This document shows positions 32,140 through 40,987 of a stretch of DNA of 64,000 nucleotides, piece after piece. A program made the position numbers and the translations under genes. Numbering within the stretch: position 1 is the first letter of the stretch; each line of letters begins with the position of its first letter. Source of the DNA: DATCLS01 sp036563805 (GTDB lineage Bacteria > Actinomycetota > Acidimicrobiia > Acidimicrobiales > VFJN01); assembly GCA_036563805.1 (NCBI GenBank), contig DATCLS010000051.1:8716-72715 (forward strand), written 5' to 3'. The notes beneath the pieces are model-generated. The model worked only from the letters and a program-made list of their open reading frames with translations. It made no database searches and had not been told where the DNA came from.

Positions 32140-35100
32140 CAGGTCGCCTCCCCCTCGATCGTGGGCCCCGCCCCGCCCGGGGGCGTCGCCGTGCCGTCCG
32201 CCGGCGGCGCCGAGCCCGACGCGGGGGCCGCCGGCGGGGCCGCCGCCCGGGCGCCGCTGCGGGCGATGACGGCCCGGTTCGACCCGAGGTAGGCGGCCAC
32301 GACGTCGGGGTGCTCGAGCACGCCGGCCGGCGGCCCGCTCGTCACGACCCGACCCTGGTCGAGGGCCACGAGCCGGTCGGCCACGGCCGTGACCAGCGGC
32401 ATGTCGTGCTCGATGACGACGAGGCTGGCGCCCAGCTCCTCGCGGATCCGGAGCAGCACGGGGGCGAGCGCCTCGGTTTCGCGCTGGGCGATGCCGCTGG
32501 AGGGCTCGTCGAGCAGGATGACCGACGGCCCGTGGGCCACCAGGCAGGCCAGGTCGATGATGCGGCGCGACCCGGTCGACAGCTCGTGCACGAACTTCGA
32601 CCGGAAGGCGCCCAGGCCGAGCAGCTCGATGAGCTCGTGCACCCGCTCGTCCACGGCCAGCTCGGCGTCGAACGCCGCCGGCAGGTGGAGGGCGGCGTTG
32701 ATCGGGTCGCGCACCTCGACCCACCGGTCGAGCGCCACGGCGATGCACTGCTCGACCGTCAGGGCCGGGAACAGCCGGGCGTCCTGGAACGAGCGGCCGA
32801 GGCCCCGGCGGGCCCGGGCGTCCGGCGGCAGGCGGGTGACGTCGCGGCCGCCGAGCTCCACCCGCCCGGCCTCGGCGGGCAGGAAGCCCGACACCAGGTC
32901 GAACACCGTGGTCTTGCCCGCGCCGTTGGGGCCGATGACGCCGACGATCTCGCCGGGCGCCACCGAGAACGTGACGTCGTCGACGGCCCGGATGCCACCG
33001 AACGACCGGGTCAGGCCGCGGACCGCCAGCGCCGGCGGGCCGGGGGCGCCGTCGCCGGATGCGTCGTCGCGGCCGCCGGCCGCGGCCTCGGTGCCCGGCG
33101 GTGCGGGCGCCCGGGGCGCGGCCCACACCGGCGCCGCCGGCGCTGGCGGCTCGTCGCCGGCGGCCGCCCCCTTCAGGAACACCGACCGGAGCACGTCGGG
33201 TCGGGCGAGCAGCTCCTCGGTGCGGCCGTGGAACCGGATCTCGCCCTTCTCCATGAAGTACGCCTCCTCCGCCAGGGTGAGGGCGACGTTCACCGACTGG
33301 TCGACGACCACGACGGTCGAGCCCCGGTCCCGCAGCCGGCGCACGGCCTCGACCAGCCGCTCCACGACGACCGGGGCCAGCCCTAGCGACAGCTCGTCGA
33401 GGAGCACCAGGCGGGGCCGCGACAGCAGCGCCATGGCCAGGGCCAGCATCTGCTGCTGGCCGCCGGACAGGTCGGCCGCCGGGTCGGCCAGCCGGGACCG
33501 GAGCGCGGGGAACAGGTCCAGCGCCTCCTCGGTGCGGGCCGCCGCCTCCCGTCGCGACCGGCGCGTGAGCCAGCCGGCGGCGCGCAGGTTCTCGGCCACG
33601 GTGAGCGACGGGAACGTGCCCTGCCCGCCGGGCACGAGCACGACGCCCCGCGGCGCGATCTCTTGCGCCGGGGCGTAGGTGACGTCGCGGCCGTCGACGA
33701 TCACTGCGCCCTTGTCGGCCGGCAGCAGCCCGGCGATCGCCCGCAGCAGCGTCGACTTGCCGGCGCCGTTCGTGCCGAGCAGCGCCACGATCTCGCCCTC
33801 GCCCACCTCGAGGTCGACGCCGAACAGGACCTGGACGTCGCCGTAGCTGACGTCGAGGCCCCGCACCAGCAGCGCCGTGGACCGGCCCTGGCGCCGTTGG
33901 TGCAGCACCTCGCTGCGGGCGGCGGCGGCCGACCACACCTGCTGGATGTCGCGGAGGATCAGGTCGCCGGCCGAGGCGATGACCAGCCCGCCGAGGAGGA
34001 ACATCGGCGTCATGAGCGTCATGCCCCAGCGCATGCCCCACGACTCGCCCACGGTGGCGACGAGCGGCAGGGCCGTCATGCCGGCCAGCACGAACACCGA
34101 GCCCATGGCGAAGCCCATCGACCGGGCCCGGGGCGGGATCGCCAGCGACAGGGCGGCCAGCACCCCGGGCAGCGTGAAGGCCAGGCCGGCGCTGATGACC
34201 ACGTTGCAGGCGACGGCCACGTGCACGGTCGGCGCCCAGGCGAACGCCAGGCTGGCCGCGGTGGTCACCAGGATCACCTTGGCCAGCAGGTCGAACACCA
34301 GCCGGGGGTCGCGGGCGAAGCGCCGCGTGCCCACCCGGGCGCCGATCGACAGGCCGAGGAGCTGCGAGGGGCCCTCGACCAGCCCGACGACCCAGCCCCG
34401 GGCCGACTCGTCCAGCCCGAACACGTCCTGGTACATGAACGAGGCGAACAGCGCGAAGCCGACGACCGCCGGCATGAGGAACGGCAGCGTCCGGTAGATG
34501 CGGCGGAGGCTGTCGATGTGCCAGCACATCCGCCAGGCTTCGGCCAGGCTGGGCGCCTCCTCCTCGGTGTCGATGGCGCCGGCGGCCGCCCCGGCCAGCT
34601 CCCGCTCGCGGGCGCCCCGCACCGGCTCGGGTAGGCCGGCGCCGGCCAGCACCAGCACGGCGGTGGGGATGGCGAACAGGAAGAACGGCGCCCGCCAGCC
34701 GAACGCCTCGGCCACGTAGCCGGCGCCGACGCCGCCGGCCAGGGCGCCGACCGCGTTGCCGGCCCGGTGGAACGAGAACACCCGGGGCCGAAGTCCGACC
34801 GCGTAGTAGTCGGTGAGCAGCGAGGTGTGGGACGGCTCGATGAAAGCTTTGCCGATCGTCGACCCGCTGAGGAAGGCCACCAGGAGCCACAGCGTGGGCG
34901 ACGCCCCGACCAGGGCCGAGAAGGCGGCGAACAGGGTGCCGCCCAGCAGCGCCAGGCGGACCCGGTTGTGGCGGTCCGCCAGCGAGGCGATGGGGACGGC
35001 CAGACCGAAGGCGGCCGCGAACGACACGGCGAACGGGACGGTCAGGCCGGCCAGCCCGACGCCGAAGTGGTCGGCGATGTCGGGCGCCACCACGGCGAAC

Positions 35101-35270
35101 GAGGCCCGGGACAGCTCGTCGACGGCGTTGAGGCCGGTGAGGACGAGCAGGGCGAGCACGGGCCCGTCGCCGGTCAGCTCGTCGAGCCAGGCGGCCGGGT
35201 GGCGGACGGCGGCGGCGAGGCGCCGGGCCCAGTGGCCGTCGCCGGGCGGGGGAGCGGCGTACGGGATCAT
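32139..35270 (-). CDS. MFS transporter fused to LivF and LivG ATPases
   Basis: One uninterrupted 1043-residue ORF from ATG 35270, coupled by ATGA to the permease gene. Residues about 35-455 form a 12-helix MFS transporter (ELSRASFAVVAPDIADHFG; SLADRHNRVRLALLGG is the loop 2-3 motif). Residues about 470-670 are a LivF-type ATPase: Walker A GTNGAGKST near 498, LSGGQQQ near 601, LVLLDE near 620. After an Ala/Pro linker, about 750-1000 is a LivG-type ATPase: GPNGAGKTT near 779, LSTGSRR near 896, LLDEPSSG near 915. An Ala/Pro-rich tail ends it. All catalytic motifs look intact. The MFS-ABC-ABC arrangement is unusual: a secondary transporter shares a chain with both ATPases of a Liv system whose permeases are next door. 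Confidence 0.9.
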   Translation of the reverse strand: MIPYAAPPPGDGHWARRLAAAVRHPAAWLDELTGDGPVLALLVLTGLNAVDELSRASFAVVAPDIADHFGVGLAGLTVPFAVSFAAAFGLAVPIASLADRHNRVRLALLGGTLFAAFSALVGASPTLWLLVAFLSGSTIGKAFIEPSHTSLLTDYYAVGLRPRVFSFHRAGNAVGALAGGVGAGYVAEAFGWRAPFFLFAIPTAVLVLAGAGLPEPVRGARERELAGAAAGAIDTEEEAPSLAEAWRMCWHIDSLRRIYRTLPFLMPAVVGFALFASFMYQDVFGLDESARGWVVGLVEGPSQLLGLSIGARVGTRRFARDPRLVFDLLAKVILVTTAASLAFAWAPTVHVAVACNVVISAGLAFTLPGVLAALSLAIPPRARSMGFAMGSVFVLAGMTALPLVATVGESWGMRWGMTLMTPMFLLGGLVIASAGDLILRDIQQVWSAAAARSEVLHQRRQGRSTALLVRGLDVSYGDVQVLFGVDLEVGEGEIVALLGTNGAGKSTLLRAIAGLLPADKGAVIVDGRDVTYAPAQEIAPRGVVLVPGGQGTFPSLTVAENLRAAGWLTRRSRREAAARTEEALDLFPALRSRLADPAADLSGGQQQMLALAMALLSRPRLVLLDELSLGLAPVVVERLVEAVRRLRDRGSTVVVVDQSVNVALTLAEEAYFMEKGEIRFHGRTEELLARPDVLRSVFLKGAAAGDEPPAPAAPVWAAPRAPAPPGTEAAAGGRDDASGDGAPGPPALAVRGLTRSFGGIRAVDDVTFSVAPGEIVGVIGPNGAGKTTVFDLVSGFLPAEAGRVELGGRDVTRLPPDARARRGLGRSFQDARLFPALTVEQCIAVALDRWVEVRDPINAALHLPAAFDAELAVDERVHELIELLGLGAFRSKFVHELSTGSRRIIDLACLVAHGPSVILLDEPSSGIAQRETEALAPVLLRIREELGASLVVIEHDMPLVTAVADRLVALDQGRVVTSGPPAGVLEHPDVVAAYLGSNRAVIARSGARAAAPPAAPASGSAPPADGTATPPGGAGPTIEGEAT

Positions 35271-37438
35271 CGGGCCGCCATCTCCCGGGCGCGGGCCTCG
35301 AAGTCCTCGCCGGCGCTCTCCTCCAGCTGGCGGACGTCGGCCACCAGGCTGGGCACCACCAGCTGCCGCCGCCGGGCCAGCCACCGCAACGCCAGGTCGC
35401 GGCCCCGGAACAGCCAGCCGCCCAGGCCGGCGGGCAGCACCAGCAGCACGATCAGCACGCCGAGCGACGAGGCGAACAGCCGCCAGGTGTCGGACAGGAA
35501 CCAGTCGCCGCCCTTGAGGAACAGCGCCCCGACGACGGCGCCGGTGACCGAGCCGATCCCGCCGACGACCGCGGCCGTGAACACGACCAGGTTGTCCTCC
35601 TCGGGGACCAGCCCCACCGTGAACCGGCCGTTCTGCACGACGAGCAGGGCGCCCGCCACCGACGCCAGGAACCCGGACAGGGCGAAGGCGGTGAGCTTGG
35701 CCCGCACCACCGACACGCCGTACGCCGACGCCGCCCGCTCGTTCTCGCGCAGAGCGAGCAGCACCCGGCCGGTCCGGCCCCGGCGGATGCCGACCACCCC
35801 GCCGAGCACGGCGGCGAACGTGCCGAGGGCCAGGTAGTAGAGCGCGGTGGGCGACTCGACGTCCCACTGGCCGAGCAGGGGCCGGGGGTCGAACGGCTCG
35901 GCGGGCACCCAGTCGAAGAACTGGGGGTTGAGCACGTAGCGGGTGGTGGCCAGGGCGAACGCCAGGGTGGTCACGCCCAGGTAGAGCCCGCGCAGCCGCA
36001 GCGCCGGCAGGCCCACGATCACGGCGACGGCCGCGCCCGCCAGGCCGACCGCCGGCAGGACCAGCACCAGGTCCCAGCGCCAGGCCGCGACGGCGTGGGC
36101 GCCGAGCGCGGCGCCGACCGCTACGAACCCCATCTGCCCCAGCGACACCTGGCCCGCCCAGCCGGTGAGCACGGTGATCGACAAGATCACGAGGGCGTAG
36201 GCGGCGACCGCGGCGGCCTTCAGCGTCTCGCCGGGCCCGAGCACGGCGGGGAGGGCGACGAGCCCGGCGGCCGCCACGGCCAGGCCGGCGGCCCGGGCCA
36301 CCGCCACCGGGCGGAGGTGGCGCAGCTCGGCCGGGACCGGCCGGACCTCGCCCGCCACCCGCCACGACGAGGTGTCGTCCTCGCCCGCCCGGGACAGGGT
36401 GCGTCGCCGGACCACGAGCGCGGCCAGGATCACGACCGCCAGGACCGGCGCCACCACCAGGTCGCTGCCCAGGTCGAGGCGGACCGGCCCGACCGCGAGG
36501 GCGTCGTTCCAGCGCACGTGCGTCTCGAGCACGCCCAGCGCCACCGCGCTGGCCACGATGGCCGGCAGGTCGGTGAGGCGCCCGATCATCAACGCCGCCA
36601 GCGCGCTGAGCAGCACGGTCAGGCCGACGGGCGAGCCGAGCGGAACGCCCACGATCCCGGCCTGGAGGAAGACGGCTACGAACGACAGCACGGCGGCGAT
36701 CGCCCACACGCAGGTGTGCAGCCGGCCCACCGGGATGCCGAGCAGTGCGGCCCGGTCGGCCCGGTCGGCGGCCGCCCGCACGGCCACGCCCACGTCGGTG
36801 GCCCGCAGGAACGCCGCCACCGCCAGGAGGGCCAGCGGCACGACGACCCAGGCCACGACGTGGTCGGCGTCGAACACCAGCGGCGCCACCTCGGCCCGCC
36901 ATCGGAACGGGGCGTCGATGGCGCTGGTCACCGGCTCCTCGCCCCAGATGCGGGGCACCATCAGCGACCCGAACGCCAGCAGCTGGGCCAGGCCGATCGT
37001 GGCCACCGCCAGGATCAGCCGCGACGACCGGAAGAACCGACGGACGATGGCCAGCTCGACGACCGCCCCCACGACGGCCGCGGCGGCCAGGCCGACGGCG
37101 AAGGCCAGCACGTAGCTCAGGCCCGAGAACAGGATCAGGTCGAGCGCCAGCGCAGCCGGCACCAGGCCGAGCTCGCCCTGGGCGAAGTTGACGACGCGGT
37201 TGGCCCGGTAGACGAGCGCCATGCCGGTCGCCACCAGGGCGGTGAGCAGGCCGAGCGTGACGCCCTGCAGGACCAGGCCCCACAGGTACTGCCCGGTGCT
37301 CGACCGGCTGGGGAACAGCACCTGCTGGGCGGCGAGCACGGCGAGCGCCGGTCCTGCGGTTGCCAGCCACCGGCGGGCCCGGGGCCCGGGGACCCGCGCG
37401 CGCCGCCCCCGTCCGGGTCCTAGTCCGGCGAGCCGCAC
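35267..37438 (-). CDS. Fused LivH-LivM branched-chain-type ABC permease
   Basis: 723 residues; start GTG 37438 after GGGGGGAG (an ATG two bases earlier is in another frame and stops at once). Residues about 30-330 form a LivH-like permease (GLLTALVATGMALVYRANRVVNFAQGELG; LLGIPVGRLHTCVWAIAAVLSFVAVFLQ). Residues about 360-690 form a LivM-like permease (VLTGWAGQVSLGQMGFVAVGAALGAH; LRLRGLYLGVTTLAFA; GGIGSVTGAVVGALFL). The two halves together give one heterodimer-equivalent. First gene of the three-gene operon; its stop overlaps the next start. Substrates of this superfamily include branched amino acids, urea and aromatic acids. Confidence 0.92.
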   Translation of the reverse strand: MRLAGLGPGRGRRARVPGPRARRWLATAGPALAVLAAQQVLFPSRSSTGQYLWGLVLQGVTLGLLTALVATGMALVYRANRVVNFAQGELGLVPAALALDLILFSGLSYVLAFAVGLAAAAVVGAVVELAIVRRFFRSSRLILAVATIGLAQLLAFGSLMVPRIWGEEPVTSAIDAPFRWRAEVAPLVFDADHVVAWVVVPLALLAVAAFLRATDVGVAVRAAADRADRAALLGIPVGRLHTCVWAIAAVLSFVAVFLQAGIVGVPLGSPVGLTVLLSALAALMIGRLTDLPAIVASAVALGVLETHVRWNDALAVGPVRLDLGSDLVVAPVLAVVILAALVVRRRTLSRAGEDDTSSWRVAGEVRPVPAELRHLRPVAVARAAGLAVAAAGLVALPAVLGPGETLKAAAVAAYALVILSITVLTGWAGQVSLGQMGFVAVGAALGAHAVAAWRWDLVLVLPAVGLAGAAVAVIVGLPALRLRGLYLGVTTLAFALATTRYVLNPQFFDWVPAEPFDPRPLLGQWDVESPTALYYLALGTFAAVLGGVVGIRRGRTGRVLLALRENERAASAYGVSVVRAKLTAFALSGFLASVAGALLVVQNGRFTVGLVPEEDNLVVFTAAVVGGIGSVTGAVVGALFLKGGDWFLSDTWRLFASSLGVLIVLLVLPAGLGGWLFRGRDLALRWLARRRQLVVPSLVADVRQLEESAGEDFEARAREMAAR

Positions 37439-37612
37439 ATCACACTCCCCCCAGCTCCGATGCGCTTTGCGGGGATCGTCCGCGCGCCGGGCCACCCCCG
37501 TCCATGACAGCCGGACCACGGGTGCTGACAGTTCAGGACAGCGGGCGGACCGGACGGCCGGCGGGCCGGGCCGGCCCGGTCGCACGGGCGGGGTGCGCGG
37601 CAAGATGGCCGG

Positions 37613-38347
37613 ATGCCGGACACCGAGACCGACCTGGCGGCGGCCCCGCTGCCCCGCGACACGGTGGGCCTCCTCGAGGGACTCGCCACGACGCGGGCGA
37701 TCCGCCGCTACCGCGACGAGCCGGTCCCGCCCGAGGTGCTGCGGGCCGTCCTGTTCGCCGCCACCCGGGCGCCGAGCGGGTCGAACCGGCAGCCGTTCCG
37801 GTTCGTCGTGCTGACCGACGGCCCCAAGGCGCGGGCGGCCAAGGCGCTGATCGGCGAGTCCGCCCGGCGCTTCTGGCGGGCCAAGCGGGCGCAGGACGGC
37901 TACGACCGCGGCTCGGGGGCGGTGGCCGACTCGCCCAAGGCGCGCATGGCCCGCACGATGCAGCGGTACGTCGACGAGTTCGAGCGGGTGCCGGTGCTGA
38001 TCCTGCCGTGCCTGGTCCGCTACCGCGCGCCCAACCCGACCGAGGGCGCGTCGGTGTACCCGGCCTGTCAGAACCTGCTGCTGGCGGCCCGGGCGCTCGG
38101 CTATGGCGGCGTCTTCACAGGCTTCAACCACGCGGTGGACGCCGAGCTGCGGGAGCTGCTCGGCATCCCCGAGGGGACGGCGATCGCCGGCACGATCACG
38201 CTCGGCAAGCCGGCCGGCCGCCACGGCCCGGTGCGGCGGCGGCCGCTGGCCGAGCTGGTGTTCGAGGAGGAGTGGGGCCGGGCGCCCAGCTGGGCGGTCG
38301 ACCCGCCGGGCAGCGCCTTCACGGCCGCCGGCCCGCCCCGGGCCTGA
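37613..38347 (+). CDS. Nitroreductase-family flavoprotein
   Basis: 244 residues from ATG 37613. The FMN-binding nitroreductase core is visible: TTRAIRRYRDEPVPPEVLRAVLFAATRAPSGSNRQPFRFVVL at the N-terminus, ASVYPACQNLLLAARALGYGGVFTGF in the middle, and LLGIPEGTAIAGTITLGKP toward the end. Divergent from the transporter operon across 174 bp that hold both promoters. Could reduce nitro compounds, quinones or enoate-like substrates; no substrate clue. Confidence 0.88.
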   Translation: MPDTETDLAAAPLPRDTVGLLEGLATTRAIRRYRDEPVPPEVLRAVLFAATRAPSGSNRQPFRFVVLTDGPKARAAKALIGESARRFWRAKRAQDGYDRGSGAVADSPKARMARTMQRYVDEFERVPVLILPCLVRYRAPNPTEGASVYPACQNLLLAARALGYGGVFTGFNHAVDAELRELLGIPEGTAIAGTITLGKPAGRHGPVRRRPLAELVFEEEWGRAPSWAVDPPGSAFTAAGPPRA

Positions 38348-38370
38348 CCCGCCCGCCCCGGGCCTGACCC
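38331..38370 (+). repeat. Perfect 20-bp tandem duplication over a stop codon
   Basis: GCCCGCCCCGGGCCTGACCC occurs twice in direct succession (38331-38350, 38351-38370). The first copy contains the nitroreductase stop codon. Recent slippage-type duplication in the 32-bp gap to the convergent LLM gene; it may also form termination stems. Confidence 0.7.
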
Positions 38371-38379
38371 GCCCGCCCG

Positions 38380-39300
38380 TCAGGCTTTGGCCAGCTCTTT
38401 CAGCAGCGCCCGGGTCCGGGCCCGGGAGGCCGACCGGTCGGCGCCGACCGGGAAGGGGGCGGCCCACACGTCGGTGGCGCCCGCCGCGAACAGCGCTTCG
38501 ATCTGGGCGGTCACCCGCTCCTCGTCGCCCACGATGGCGGCGTCGGCCGGGCCGTCCACGCCGCCGTAAGCGAGGATGCGCTGGTAGTTGGGGAGCGTGC
38601 CGTAGAGGGCGAACGCCTCGGCGGCCGCGGCCCGGGCCTCGGCGACGTCGTCGTGGACAGCCACCGGCAGGCCGGCGACGACGCGGGGCGCCGGGCGGCC
38701 GGCGTCGGCAGCCGCCCGGGTGATCCGGGGCACGACGTGGCGCTCGAGGGCGGTGGCGTTGGCCATCCAGGTCACGGTCCCGGCCGCGTGCTGGCCCGCC
38801 ACCCGGAGCAGGCGCGGCGCCAGCGCGCCGACCAGCACGGGGACCTGCCCGCCCTCGGGCAGGGTGGGCGGCCCGGCGTCGACCCGGAGCTCCTGGCCGG
38901 CGAACCGCACGTGCTCGCCCCGCAGGAGCGCGGCCAGCACCTGGACGTACTCCTCGACGTGGCGCCCGGGCGTGGCGTAGGAAAGGCCGAGCACGCCCTC
39001 GACCACCGGCTGGTGCGAGGGGCCGACGCCGAGGGTGAACCGGCCCGGGGCGCCGATGGCGGCCGCCGTGGCCGCCGCCCGGTTGGCCTGGAGGACCGGG
39101 TGGCAGGCGTAGGTCACGAGGACGGCCGTGCCCAGCTCGATCCGCTCCGTGGCCCGGCCGGCCAGGGCCATGGCGGTGAGCGGGTCGCCGGCGACCGCGC
39201 TGGCGTACCAGAGGCTGGTGAAGCCGTCGGCCTCGGCCTGCTCGGCCTGGTGGATGATCCTGTCGACGGTCGTGCCGCCGCCGGGGAGTCCGATGCGCAT
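38380..39300 (-). CDS. LLM-class F420-dependent oxidoreductase (TIGR03564-like)
   Basis: 306 residues from ATG 39300. Luciferase-like TIM barrel with MRIGLPGGGTTVDRIIHQAEQAEADGF, SLWYASAVAGDPLTAMALAGRAT, IELGTAVLVTYACHPVLQANRAAA, GRFTLGVGPSHQPVVEGVLGLSY and LVGALAPRLLRVAGQHAAGTV. These match the TIGR03564 subgroup as I know it, thought to be F420-dependent. The GTAACAGCGTTAC inverted repeat 11-23 bp upstream of the start may be its operator. Convergent with the nitroreductase. Confidence 0.84.
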   Translation of the reverse strand: MRIGLPGGGTTVDRIIHQAEQAEADGFTSLWYASAVAGDPLTAMALAGRATERIELGTAVLVTYACHPVLQANRAAATAAAIGAPGRFTLGVGPSHQPVVEGVLGLSYATPGRHVEEYVQVLAALLRGEHVRFAGQELRVDAGPPTLPEGGQVPVLVGALAPRLLRVAGQHAAGTVTWMANATALERHVVPRITRAAADAGRPAPRVVAGLPVAVHDDVAEARAAAAEAFALYGTLPNYQRILAYGGVDGPADAAIVGDEERVTAQIEALFAAGATDVWAAPFPVGADRSASRARTRALLKELAKA

Positions 39301-39310
39301 GCCCGGGAAC

Positions 39311-39323
39311 GTAACAGCGTTAC
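39311..39323. promoter_or_regulatory. GTAACAGCGTTAC operator-like element
   Basis: Inverted repeat GTAAC-AGC-GTTAC immediately upstream of the LLM gene start at 39300. Nearly identical elements (CTAACGGCGTTAC and GCAACGGCGTTAC) precede the SDR at 6643. Suggests one regulator for both, acting by blocking initiation. Confidence 0.45.
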
Positions 39324-39399
39324 CGGGCGGGCTCCGCCTCGCCTCGTCAGCGCCGGGTCGCGCTCGCGTCGCCGGCCGCGTCACCGGCCCGGGGCTGCG

Positions 39400-40137
39400 T
39401 CAGCGGGCAGGGACGGCGGGCAGGGCCAGGTCGGCGACGAGGGGCAGGTGGTCGGAGGCGTCGCTGGCCAGGACCGCGGCGGCCCGGGCCTCGACGTCGG
39501 GGGAGGTGAGGACGTAGTCGATCCGGCCGTGGGGCGAGGCCGCGTCGTAGGTGTGGCCGGCGCCCCTGCCCACCCGGGCCCAGGCGTCGACCAGGTCCTC
39601 GGTGAGGGCGGCCAGCTCGGGGCTGTCGGGCAGGGCGTTGAGGTCGCCGACCAGCACGACGGGCTCGCCGACCTCGGCGACGCGGGCCCGGACGGCGGCG
39701 ACCTGGGCCTGCCGCTCGCGCGTCGACCGGTTCTGGAGCTGGGTGGCGAACAGCCGCACCGGGCCGTCCGGCGTGGCGACCACCGCTTCGAGCAAGGCCC
39801 GCGGCTCGCCGCCCTCGGGGCGGGGCAGCGGCGTGGTGCGCCACTCGCCGATCGGGTGGCGGGACAGGATCAGGTTGCCGTACTGGCGGCGGGGCGCCCC
39901 CGGCGTCTTGGGGTCGGCGTCGATGGCGGCGCCGTACGCGGCCTGCCAGCCCAGCCGGTCGGCCAGCCAGGCGGGCTGGTCGACGAAGCGGCTGCGTCGG
40001 CCGTAGTGCCGGTCGACCTCCTGGAGGCCGGCGATGTCGACCCGGGCGGCCTCCACGACGGCCGCGACGCGGCCGAGGTCGAGCCGGCCGTCGAGGCCGA
40101 CGCCGTGGTGGATGTTGAACGACAGGGCCCGGAGCAC
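39400..40137 (-). CDS. Endonuclease/exonuclease/phosphatase-family protein
   Basis: 245 residues, GTG 40137. The EEP (DNase I-like) metal fold is shown by LRALSFNIHHG, DIAGLQEVDRHYGRRS (metal Glu), YGNLILSRHPI, VVLVGDLNALPDSPEL and the terminal SDHLPLVADL (catalytic Asp-His). It belongs to the small group of phosphoesterases that can act on nucleic acids, phospholipids or small phosphates. Downstream of the histidine phosphatase by 36 bp, probably in one transcript. Specificity unknown. Confidence 0.87.
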   Translation of the reverse strand: MLRALSFNIHHGVGLDGRLDLGRVAAVVEAARVDIAGLQEVDRHYGRRSRFVDQPAWLADRLGWQAAYGAAIDADPKTPGAPRRQYGNLILSRHPIGEWRTTPLPRPEGGEPRALLEAVVATPDGPVRLFATQLQNRSTRERQAQVAAVRARVAEVGEPVVLVGDLNALPDSPELAALTEDLVDAWARVGRGAGHTYDAASPHGRIDYVLTSPDVEARAAAVLASDASDHLPLVADLALPAVPAR

Positions 40138-40173
40138 GGCGGCGTTCGCAGGGTCGGGGAGCCGGCGCCGGCG

Positions 40174-40863
40174 TCAAGTCGGCGGCTCGGGCATGGTCGT
40201 GAGCCGGGGGCTGAGGTGGCCGGTGTCGTTGTAGCGGCGGATGATCCACCGGTCGCCGGTCACGACGAGGTGGGAGATGGCGGCGTTGTCGGACCCGTTG
40301 AACGCGAACCCCCGGATGCCGGCCGCCTCGGCCAGGATCTGGCCGATCACCCCGCCGTGGGACACGACCACCACGGTCTCGTCGGGGTGGGCGGCGGCGA
40401 TGCGGGTGACGGCGCCCCGAACGCGGGCGGCGAAGGCGTCGGCCGGCTCGGCGCCGGGGATCACGTCCCAGCGCTCCTCCTCGAGCATGCGCTTGGCGAT
40501 GGGGTGGCCCTCGGCCACGTGCCGGCGGAAGCTGCCGCCCTCCCACTCACCCAGCCCCACCTCCCGCAGGTCCGGGTCGACGTGGGGTTCGATGCCGAGC
40601 CGGGCGGCGAGCGGCGCCGCGGTCTCGGCCGTGCGCCGCAGGTTCGAGACGTAGATGGCGCTCACCGGCTCGTGGGCGAGGCGCTCGGCCACGAGCTCGG
40701 CCTGCTTGCGCCCCTCGGGGGCCAGCTCGGGGTCACCGTGGCCGTCGACCAGCGGGAACGGCTGGTCGTCGCGGGCGGGCGCGGACTCGCCGTGGCGCAC
40801 GAGCAGCAGCTCGCAGGCGCCGGCGGGCCGCACGAACCGGAGCTGCCGGTACGAGGTGGCCAT
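40174..40863 (-). CDS. Histidine phosphatase-family (phosphoglycerate-mutase-like) protein
   Basis: 229 residues from ATG 40863. The catalytic LLLVRHGES motif carries the phospho-His, Arg follows in VSNLRRTAETA, the Glu proton donor is near LREVGLGEWEGG, and VVVVSHGGVIGQIL supplies the second His. A broad-specificity phosphatase is likely. Expressed with the EEP gene downstream; the start lies 124 bp from the next gene upstream. Confidence 0.9.
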   Translation of the reverse strand: MATSYRQLRFVRPAGACELLLVRHGESAPARDDQPFPLVDGHGDPELAPEGRKQAELVAERLAHEPVSAIYVSNLRRTAETAAPLAARLGIEPHVDPDLREVGLGEWEGGSFRRHVAEGHPIAKRMLEEERWDVIPGAEPADAFAARVRGAVTRIAAAHPDETVVVVSHGGVIGQILAEAAGIRGFAFNGSDNAAISHLVVTGDRWIIRRYNDTGHLSPRLTTMPEPPT

Positions 40864-40987
40864 GGACGTGACGCTTAGCAGAGCGCCGGCCCGGGGGCGA
40901 AGCGCCCGGACGCACCGGTCGGGTGGTGCGCCCGGGCGTGGGCCCGCTGGTGCGCGGCGCCCCGCGCGTCGTGCCGCGCCCGCCGGC

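Noticed and set aside
35271..37370. Extension of the MFS-ABC-ABC ORF upstream of 35270
   Set aside because: This part is an out-of-frame shadow of the LivHM fusion gene with Arg/Gly/Pro-rich translation; the MFS domain begins normally after ATG 35270.
38380..39384. Longer start at 39384 for the LLM gene
   Set aside because: The extra 28 residues are Arg/Pro-rich and unlike the family; the conserved MRIGL start is at 39300.
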